A program made the position numbers and the translations under genes. This document shows positions 55,427-64,000 of a stretch of DNA of 64,000 nt, piece after piece. A model generated the notes under the pieces. It searched no databases. It saw only the letters and a program-made list of their open reading frames with translations, and was not told the origin of the DNA. This DNA comes from Lactifluus volemus (lineage: Eukaryota > Basidiomycota > Agaricomycetes > Russulales > Russulaceae): NCBI GenBank assembly GCA_022376515.1, contig WTXI01000135.1, positions 35,550 to 99,549 on the forward strand, in the 5' to 3' direction. How positions within the stretch are numbered: the first letter of the stretch is position 1; every line of letters begins with the position of its first letter.

Positions 55427-57805
55427 ATGCTCCTTGCCCTCTTCAGACCCGTTGCATATGCTCTCTTGGCTTTCATATCTGCTCCTCTCCTCGTCGTTCT
55501 CAGGCGAAGGTTCAGACAGCGTCACCTCTGGAATATACCTGGGCCTTCAAATCCCTCTTTTCTTTGGGGTAACAGACCAGTTTCGGAGATGATCCGGATT
55601 GTATACTGACAGGAGATGATGAAGGTCATTTCTACCACATGTTTAATCCCCATGCATACCCGTTTCATGAGGGGCTATGCCGAACTTATGGCAGGGCGGC
55701 ACGGATCTACGGATTTGGGGGGGTATGTTTTTCCACAAAGTCCACGACTACTTTCGAGTCTCACAGTCGTAACCGATCGAACGAGCAGGACATTCAACTC
55801 GTAGTATCTGACCCGAAGGCCTGTAATAACATCGTCATTAAAGATCAAAATATTTTCGAGGAGGCTCGTTTCTTCGTCGAGTGTGTTTGCTACTGATAAC
55901 GATGACACAACTCCTGACCGACACTCTAACTCGACTAGTTTAAATATGCATATCTTCGGCCCGGCTCTCTTCTCCACGTTGGGTACACACTTGCGCCTGC
56001 CAATCTAGTGTACAGGTCAATGAACGATATCATGTTCACAGGAGATCAGCATCGCAAGCAACGAAAATTACTAAACCCCGTGTTCAACGTGAAGCATATG
56101 CGATATATGACCCCTATTTTTCATGCGGTCACAAGACAGGTACGTTCATAAAGCTGGCTCAGTTGGACGGTAGTTAAGAGTCAACACTCTGACAGCTTCG
56201 AGAGAGGCTTGAGTCAATAGTGTCGAGTGGCCCACAAGAGATCAATGTCGCCGATTGGTTGGGCAAGGTTGCACTCGAACTTATTGGACAAGCTGGGTTC
56301 GGCTATTCGTTTGGTACCCTTGAGAATAGAAATGACCAATTCTGTGCCCAAATCAAGGAATATATGTGCGCGAGATTATTTTTTTTTAAACGCATGCCCT
56401 TGACCTGACCCACTTTCAGCCCCACTGTGTCCTCTCTTGCGGTGCCACGTACATTGTTTCCTTATCTTCACAGAATCTTCCATCCGAAACTTTTGAACTT
56501 TATGGGACAAATTGTGCCGTGGAGGAAGGTGAACCATCTGGTCAAGCTCGCATATTGCATAAATGCCAGCGCGAGAAACATTTACGAGACGAAAAAGCGA
56601 CTGCTACTATCAGGCGATGACGTCACTGTCAAGCGAGTTGGAGATGGAAAGGATATAATCAATCTTCTAAGTGCGTTGATGTAATTATTTTCTCCGAGAG
56701 TTCTGACGTGATGCCACTAAAGTCCAAGCCAATTCGACGGCATCTGAGGAAGATCGACTTAGCGATGAGGAGGTGCTGGCGCAAATAGCGTACGCTCTGA
56801 CATACATTCTCGAACAAAACGTTCTGACGAGCAGCGCATTTTTGTCAGATCCCTGACCGTCGCAGCGACTGACACAACCTCTTCGGCGCTTTGTCGCATC
56901 CTGCACCTGCTTTCTCTTCACCCTGATGCCCAGGAAAAGCTTAGAGAGGAGCTGAAAGAGGTTTGTGAGACAAACGAAGAGCTCCCTCATGATCAACTTG
57001 TTTCCTTGCCTTATCTGGAAGCGATTTGTCGCGAAACTCTACGTCTGTGAATCACCTCTTCTCAATTTCCTGGATGAATTCTCAATTAGTGGGCCAGTTA
57101 TCCCCCGGTTTCCGGAGTAATGAGAACGTATGTCACTACAAGCTATCCTTGTGGTAGCAACCATTTGCTCACGTGGTAGAGCAGTACACGAAGCGATGTT
57201 CTTTTGCCACTTTCTACTCCCATCCAAGGTGCCGATGGGCGCTTGATCCACGAGATCTTCATCCCCGAAGATACGAATGTTTTCCTTCATATCTACAACT
57301 TGAACCGTGACACAGCCATTTGGGGAGACGACGCGACTGAGTGGAAACCAGAACGCTGGCTAGCACCACTTCCCAAAACTGTTGCAGAAGCGAATATCCA
57401 AGGCGTATATGCGAATACGTGAGCGATATGAATGATCTTGCCGCTCCGTTACTGATAAAAAAAACCTGCTAGTATGACATTCATCGGTGGTTCGCGATCG
57501 TGCATGTACGTCGTCCTCGGATGACTCGCTAAATTTGAATCGAACCTGACCTGGGTTACCTATATAGCGGATTCAAGTTCTCCCAGTTGGAAATGAGTAA
57601 GCGAAAAAATATCTATCATTGGATCTGGCCGACGTTATTCGCATTTTTTGCAGAGGTTATCCTATCCCAGATCATTCCTACCTTTCGATTTGCACCTTCG
57701 AAGGATGAGATAGTATGGAGATACGGTATCATTTCTAGTCCATCGGTGACAGGATCAGTCAAGACCTTTTCCCCCAAGCTTCCGATGATCGTTTCTCGAG
57801 TTTAA
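55427..57805 (+). CDS. Cytochrome P450 monooxygenase, copy G
   Basis: Same exon layout as the other copies, phases agreeing at each junction I checked. Starts MLLALFRPVAYALLAF, hinge RRRFRQRHLWNIPGPSNPS; then EGLCRTYGRAARIYGFGG (paralogues have GLFG or similar), GDQHRKQRKLLNPVF, QEINVADWLGKVALELIGQ. I helix VAATDTTSSALCRILH (Ala for Gly), CRETLRL, EWKPERWLAPLP, haem loop FIGGSRSCIGF. Ends MIVSRV with TAA at 57803-57805. Exon 7 has AYCINASARNIYE where the others have the DIM-N/A-ARNIYE form. It lacks the conserved upstream block of copies D-F and so may be regulated differently. Confidence 0.83.
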
Positions 57806-58499
57806 AAGAGGAGCCCCGTATATACTGTCCGACTTGATAGTAAATTTTCTTTGTCGTTTATGCTTTGCAGAGTTGATTCTGCGTTACTTACACTGCACCC
57901 TATAGTGTACATTTGGAATGTTCATCCCCTCAATTTTGTCGCTGAGATTGAATGTTTATGAGGGTTGTCCCGACCCTACCAGGCCCTGATGCTTTGCGCT
58001 ATGACCTAATCAGCTGTACTGCCAGCCTGAAATGACGCGCATTATTGCTGACTCCATCGCGATGATAGCCGATAGTTGGGCCGCACAGTTCTGATGAGGA
58101 ACTTATTAGACAATAGGTAGTTCGTCGATTCTAACCTGTGCTCGTACTGTGCTCCCCTTCGTGTTTGTCCACTCCTGGACATGCGGACAACCTGGTAATG
58201 ACCGCGCACATGACATTCATACATACCAGACCCTTCCTAATGGTCAACCTCCATCGTACCGCCACCCCCAGCCTTCTGGTGCAGCGCCCGGCGCTCAGAT
58301 TTGCGCCGTGCAAGCCGTTCTTTGCGCCGGCTGCGCACCGCGACGGCGGCAGTCGGGAACGAAGCGTTGCGCACGGCGAGGCGGCGCAGTCGTTTTGGTG
58401 CACGTACCATGTCCGGGTCCAGGCCCAGGTTGGGTTCTGTTTCCATCTCGCGGGTGGGCGAGCGTGCTCGCTTGCGTTTGCGCAAGGAGGAGGCGGTAT
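57806..58499. other. Intergenic region; possible NUG1 C-terminal exon
   Basis: Minus-strand 58237-58485 is open and very basic (RKRKRARSP, APKRLRRLA, RRKERLARRKSERRAL) and ends TMEVDH. It resembles a nucleolar GTPase tail, so an extra 3' exon of the neighbouring gene is possible. I could not find a splice pair that joins it in phase. The rest shows nothing. Confidence 0.4.
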
Positions 58500-60357
58500 T
58501 CAGTCTATCATGAGATCACCGTCGTAACGCGCATCTGTTCGATCAACCTTTTTTCCCATCTCGATATCGAGAGCAGGAGAGGGCACATACGGATCTTCGT
58601 CAATTACCATACTCCCATCGGCGGCTATCTCGTCCTCCACGTCCATGCCCACGCTAGTAAAGGACCCCTCTGGCTCCGGCTCGGCATCCATCGCCGCAGC
58701 ATCCGCCTCACCAAAGAGTCCCTCGAGAACAAATGGTGCACCGAGCGCATTCACGATCTGCGCGTTTCCCGTCGTCTCGGCGCCAGGTGCGACCTGTCCA
58801 CCAGTCCCGGGGATCGTGGATGGCACATGTGCTGTGTGCTGTGCCGGCGGCTCTGAAAAAAATGGGATCTTTTGGTGGTTCCAATCGATGAGGACTTGAC
58901 GTGCCGCGGCGAGGATGTCGGGTGTGCCACCCTGCAGAATAGAGTTGCATCAGTTATGGTAGGCATGGAGTGGAAGAATGAGAACCTTGAGAAGGCGTCC
59001 CATGCTGAGTGCGAGCATGGTCAAAAACTCGAGGGTCGAGGTGAAGACAGGCAAGTTGTAGATCTTCATCAATCTTTCGGTTTGTGTCCGTGCAAGGATC
59101 TCTTCAACTAGACACCAAGGCTGAGAAAGCGAAAATGAAACGAGGGAATGCACAAACCGACGGAGATCGGGTCTTCAACGTCCTCGGGTCTGACGACGTT
59201 GCGCAAAAGCACGGACGACTCATTCTGGCCCTGAATGCTCTCATCGTCGTCAAAGATCACACCTGGCGAATCGACGATCCGCAGGCCGCGCTCGAGCTGG
59301 ACGGACTGAAGGTCTTTCGTGTGTCCCGGCTGTGCTGCCACAGCACAAACCTTCCTCCCCGACATAAGTGGAAACTTGCTGGCTTTTCGCGTAAACACGA
59401 CGCACCTTGGCCCGTTTGAGCGTGTTGATCAGACTGCTCTTGCCGACGTTGGGGAAACCGACGACGCCGACGGCGATGCTTTGCGCCGCACTCGGCTTGT
59501 ACGCCTTGAGAAGGCGGAGTAGCGCTGGAGCTGTGCCAGAAGCAAGGTTCTTGCGTTGATGCGGGCCTGCAGAACGAAACGGGAGCGTTGGGGTGGTATG
59601 ACGGAGGTGCTTCAACCATGCTTGCGCATTCTCGCGTGGCACTAAATCTGACCGCCCACCCATCTAGTCAAAATACAGACGGTGAAAAAAAATAACGTCA
59701 CACGCACCAATTTTGTTAAGCACAAAAACAAGTCGTTTGCCCTCCGCCTCACGCCGGCGCACTTCTTCCTCTACCAACCGGCTGCGACACCCCGCCGGGT
59801 CGCGCGCATCAAGCACGAGAAGAACGACGTCTGCTTCGTCGACTACTTTGTGCAGCGTGCGGATGTAATGCCGCCGTAACTGCTCCTTCGTCTTGCCCTC
59901 CGTAGTCGTCGATCCGGACGGTACGGACAAGACATCGTTGGCCGATGCGGACGCTGCGAGCAAAGCAAGCGACGATAGCGTCGGTTCTGATGCCATCGTC
60001 GCGTCTTCGTTTAGTACGTTCTGTGGTGGAAACTGGACCGGATCCCACAAAGCAGGTGTGGGGCAAAACACAAGTTTCAATGACAATGACAAGCTGGGAA
60101 AAGCAAAATTTGTAGAGAAAACGTACGGAACGTCTGTGTTGCTTTTCTGCCATGCGCACTTTGAGATCTGGCAGGCGTGGTATACCCGGATCCTTTTTCA
60201 GTTCTGTGCGAGTCGGTCAGTGGCTACTGTGAGGGCCGAGTGCCTGAAGGGCGCGCACTGGATTTGAGAGGCACGGTTGACTTTCTTGCATCTATAAAAT
60301 AAGTCGGTGAGCCTTAGTTAAGGATACAAGGATGGCTTGCTTACCTTTCCTTCCCAT
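58500..60357 (-). CDS. NUG1: Circularly permuted nucleolar GTPase (NUG1/GNL3-like)
   Basis: YlqF/YawG-family GTPases of this type act in 60S ribosomal subunit assembly and export. Eight exons fit in phase: 60357-60345, 60291-60259, 60203-60127, 60032-59708, 59647-59406, 59350-59158, 59107-58986 and 58931-58500; 478 residues. The N-terminus is basic (MGRKDARK) followed by LKKDPGIPRLPDLK, a hallmark of NUG1/nucleostemin. Permuted G motifs: EADVVLLVLDARDP, then G4 NKID (147-150), G1 GFPNVGKSS (from 213), G3 DSPG (257-260). LLKGGTPDILAAARQVLIDW is the family's C-terminal RNA-binding part. The acidic end differs from the usual basic tail; see the alternative exon at 58237-58485. The first three exons are very short. 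Confidence 0.88.
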
Positions 60358-60875
60358 GATGAACGCTTCTCGAAAACGTTGAAAATACGAATTTTATTTA
60401 ACTTGCCACAGATCATCCGGCCCGCCGCACCTTTCGGACCGTCGTAACATCAGTAACGATTGCGTTGTGGCGGCGCAACCGGGCTTGCAAAACAAAAGTG
60501 AAACATTTACTGATGTAGCACCAGCCTGGGTATTAAAACAATGAGTGAGTGTATTTTACTAAACGAATGTTATATACAAATTTTGGGCGTCATGAATGCG
60601 CGAAGGACAAAGCATCGGGTATATCTGTTCTAAACGCTCGCGAAAACAGTAACGGCAGACAAACAGTAAGTTATCGAGGACGAGAGCAACGAGATGATCA
60701 GAATTTTCAGTCATCCGAAACACGAGAGAAGTTCACTGAGCGATCCGTTCTTTCCTTCTCAGTGACATCGGCGTGTAAATTTGAAAGTGTGTAGACGCTG
60801 CCGGGATGCTGCTGTTCCTCGGAGTAAATTTGGGGTGTATAGGGCCGATTGGTGATATATCCGTACACATATCTC
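60358..60875. other. Intergenic region between NUG1 and AzgA genes
   Basis: This ~520-bp gap is the 5' region of the NUG1-like gene and the 3' region of the permease gene. Nothing further recognised. Confidence 0.5.
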
Positions 60876-63105
60876 CTACGAGGATAGACATTCAGTTTGG
60901 AACGGAGAAACGAAAATGTAGAAAGAGACAGGGACGAACATCCAGACGGGAATCAAGCCATCGGGCGGGATGTGCCATGGTTCAGCATTCACGTAACTTG
61001 GTGGTACTAAGCGGCCGAAGGTCACCTTTCGGAGGAGCCACGTCACCCCGTTGATCACGATGTACGAAGACATTCCCGCTATGACCCCATATGCGATGCT
61101 ACATATCGATGTTAGACTATTTCTGTGTAGGGAGGTCTAAGAAATGGAATAACGTACTTGTAGGTGAGTGGGATGGTGAGGATGACGAGAAGTGCAGGAA
61201 CAGCGTCTCCAAAGTAGTCCCAGTTGATCTCGCGCACGTTACGAACCATGAGTGTACCAACAACCACGAGAGCACCGCCGGTAGCCCAGGGGGGGATGCT
61301 AGCAAAGATGGGTGCAAAGAAGACAGAGACGAAGAAACAGAAACCGATCGTGATCGCAGTGAGTCCAGTCACCCCGCCCTCTGTAATTTCCTAATATTTG
61401 AACCCGACATGGTGTGGTATGTGGAGGTAGAGGCGCACCAGAAATACCCGTCGCGCTCTCAATGAATGCCGTGACAGGGCTAGTACCCATGAGCGCACCC
61501 ATCGAGATTGAAAATGCGTCAACACAGTACGCAATTGTACTGCCCTCAAAGTCCATGGTGACAGGGTCGCGCAAACCCGCAAACTTGGCCATGGAATATA
61601 GCGTGCCAGTTGTGTCGAGGATGTCGACATAGAGCATAGTGACGAGTGCATACCACACCCTAGGGTTCATATAGTTGTAATCAATAACGTTTCCAACGAG
61701 CTTGATGGGATGGAAGGCCACGATTTGTCTGAAGAAGTCGAATGCCGAGTTGCCCTCGTCAGTGTATGGGAAGGCAGTGACAGCGGTTCCTCGAGGCCAG
61801 GAGATGGCCGAAGTCAGGAAAATACCGATGAGAATCGAGCCCCTGACACGATATAGCAACAGGAAGACTGTTACAAAGCTGGAAATTACGCGGGTAAGCA
61901 TATGAGGGTGCTAAGCGTGCGGTAAACCTACCCGCCCGTAAAAATGCCGAGCCACATCGTAGGGTTTCGCATAACAGCGCCGTCACAATAGCCAGGCAGA
62001 TTAGGGAGATAATGGTCAGCAGTACATCCCCAATTCCAACGAAATTCACGGTGTCGCCACCAATGACACCAAGACCGCCTGAAGCTACAAAGCGAATGAG
62101 AAAACATACTACATGGACGTGGTAACCTGCACGTACAAAGCCCTATGAATCTGGGGGGAATCAATCAAGGAAATGCGAGAATGAAAATATAACTTACGCT
62201 ATAAAAAGACCAATACCCGCCCCAACGGAAAGAATGAGGGATTGGGGCATGAGTCGAATGAGCCATTGGCGAACACCGAGCAACGATAGCAAGAAGAAAA
62301 TCCATCTGTTTGAGAAGTTTTAGCGCCAAATTTTGATTCGGGGAAAATGCGTATCACGTACCCTTCCATGAAAACAGCTGCGAGGGCTTCACGATAACTG
62401 ACGATACCAGTTCCATGGAAACCAACAATAGAATAAGTAAACTGTCCATAAGGTCAGAGAGGGATGAAAAAATGCCCAATCGAATACATACGTATGCATT
62501 CAGCCCGAGGCCTGGAGCCATGCCAATCGGCAGGTTTGCAAGCAAACCTATGAGGAAACTGCCGAGGGCAGCCACAGCAGCAGTGGTAGTGATCAGATCT
62601 CGTCGGACATTAGATACGCAGGCAAGATATGTTGCATCTGAGGTACAGCCGTCGCCGGTTGTGCATTCACATGTGCCACCCGAATCAGAGAGAATGGAAG
62701 CGTTGACAGAGATCTGGTGTGAGCAGAGGGAACATTCGTCAGTCTGGTTAAACGACGAAATGTATAGGACAGTAGACGGACGATGTACGCCATTGCAGCC
62801 TGAGAAGGGTAATAAGTTTGACCACTCAAATGCGTGAGACTGCTTCACATACCCATGTGGTGACCCCTGCACGGAGTTCAGTCTAGACAGACATTGTGAG
62901 CAAGAGCAAGAAAGACGAAAAGAAAGGAGCACACAAGAAACCGGGAACCATCTCGTTCCTTGTCGACACCCGAGCCTTCAAGTTTGAACCAACGACCTAC
63001 AAAAAATATGCCACCTGCACAGGATATTCACAAATCAAAACATGTCAGATGTAGACAGATCTACGTACGGTGGCATTGATCCTGTCAAAAATGAAGTAAC
63101 CATTT
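60876..63105 (-). CDS. azgA: AzgA-type purine (hypoxanthine-adenine-guanine) permease
   Basis: A plasma-membrane proton/purine symporter of the NCS2-related AzgA family, expected to have 12-14 membrane segments. Exons on the minus strand give GRWFKLEGSGVDKERDGSRF, then AAMAYI, then ISVNASILSDSGGTC with a Cys-rich loop and VRRDLIT. Next ANLPIGMAPGLGLNAY (signature), IVGFHGTGIVSYREALAAVF, WLIRLMPQSLILSVGAGIGL, NPTMWLGIFTGG, VDILDTTGTLYSMAKFAGL, and MGALMGTSPVTAFIESATGI leading to GRTGLTAITIGFCFF. The last exon starts near 61090 and ends at 60876. At least nine short introns. The first coding exon is uncertain (near 63080-63105); I could not fix the start codon in phase. Confidence 0.88.
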
Positions 63106-64000
63106 CTATTGACATGAAATAGCCTAGAGAAGGGGAGTGAAAGGTGGCCGAGAAGCAAGGGCTTTAAGAGCACGGCCGGCCACCCGAGTACGGATTAGGT
63201 TCGTAGAAAGAGACTGAATAGAAAAGATAGCGATTCCCGCAAAGCTAATCAAGCGCCGGATGTCATATCCCCTTGTGCAGCAAATAGGAGAAACCAAGGG
63301 AGAAACCGGTGAGTGCGCCATTGGGCGGCTGGGTAGGTATAAATCCAGAGCTGATGCCGTGATCCAATATATTAACCGAGAAAGGCGAGTTGCTCTACAT
63401 TTCTTCCTTAGCTAGAGTTCCCAGGTAAAGCACTTAGCTTGGATGGCCTTTGTCACGTTCAAGTTGGAGGTGCATAACTGGCAAGTTCTGTGTCGGCGGG
63501 AGCCGGCCCGGAGACTCCAGATATCCATGGCAATTGATCCATGGTAACTCTTTCTTTCCTCGCTCGATACTGTACTCCGAAAGCCGAGGAGGACAAGGGA
63601 CCATCAGAGAAGCTCCAGGGTTTAGGATCGCTAGTGACATATCAGGAAATGTGAATCAGGAAATACCTACTTTCTCGTGTTCTTATTTTAACTCATGTGA
63701 CTACCCATTGGCCCGGAACTGAGAATCTCGTTGTTGCGCTGTACGATTTCTATCAGGACCCTATTCATCTCACTCCATACTTAGTTGTTCTTTTCTTGCG
63801 CTCATAAGCGAATGAAACGAGATAGAATCACAACTGCGACCCACGTAGTGTGCGTACGCACGGACAAATTGGATTTTGTTCTTCAAGAACAAAATCCAAT
63901 TCGTCCATGGGACATGTAGATAGGCCCTAGGTGAGTGACGTTTCCCATAGCCGGTAGCTAGTTGCATCGGCTCTCAACCAACTGTGTGGCGCGGACCATG
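63106..64000. other. Intergenic region upstream of AzgA
   Basis: No gene recognised. It contains the 5' region of the permease gene and, at 63862-63906, a long perfect-looking hairpin. Confidence 0.45.
63862..63906. repeat. Near-perfect 22-bp-stem palindrome
   Basis: Positions 63862-63883 and 63885-63906 are reverse complements with one mismatch (66 against 102 in the last digits) and a single-base centre. The core is attggattttgttctt and its complement. There is no T run after it and no adjacent gene end, so it is not an obvious terminator. Confidence 0.8.

Noticed and set aside
58138..58856. Plus-strand frames of 129 and 235 codons overlapping the NUG1 3' end
   Set aside because: They are antisense shadows of GC-rich coding sequence on the minus strand and show no domain.
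63434..63722. Short open frames near the right edge
   Set aside because: No start context, domain or splice evidence; both strands are open by chance.

Overview
The window is nuclear DNA from a filamentous basidiomycete fungus, most likely an Agaricomycete. Genes are split by many short introns (about 45-90 bp, GT...AG), housekeeping genes sit close together, and the accessory part carries tandem cytochrome P450 genes, a Crinkler-type protein, copia and LINE elements and MITEs. The phylum is inferred from gene structure and family content; I cannot name the species.

Layout. (1) 1-12.5 kb is a mosaic of segmental duplications. It holds one intact HAL2-type bisphosphate nucleotidase gene (10916-12565, minus), a broken partial copy of it fused to a glycosyltransferase-8 fragment (2495-3604), a second GT8 fragment (about 6190-6490), and two paralogous two-exon genes for ~52-residue secreted peptides (5240-5449 and 8936-9148). 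(2) 12.9-20.1 kb is a core block: CDK1/cdc2 (nine exons, one of 6 nt), the GPN1 GTPase and, divergent from it across 118 bp, an FHA-domain protein with a C-terminal membrane anchor. (3) 22.4-57.8 kb is an expanded array of one P450 family: five copies that read as intact by eye (24563, 37890, 42766, 50304, 55427) and two pseudogenes (22384, 28430), all on the plus strand. It is interrupted by a young, complete Ty1/copia retrotransposon (30992-36549), older retroelement debris, a purine-rich low-complexity tract (about 41510-42260) and a Crinkler gene joining a CRN N-terminal domain, a PD-(D/E)XK-like segment and a protein kinase domain (45482-47925). (4) 58.5-63.1 kb returns to core genes: a NUG1/GNL3-like ribosome-assembly GTPase and an AzgA-type purine permease, both minus strand.

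The core genes cover cell-cycle control, sulfur/PAP metabolism, RNA polymerase II assembly, 60S ribosome biogenesis and purine uptake. The P450 array is a typical rapidly duplicating accessory locus: copies share exon structure and upstream sequence, and decay, MITE insertion and retrotransposition are visible between them. All exon models were made by eye from splice signals, reading frame and comparison among paralogues; no alignment or database search was run.
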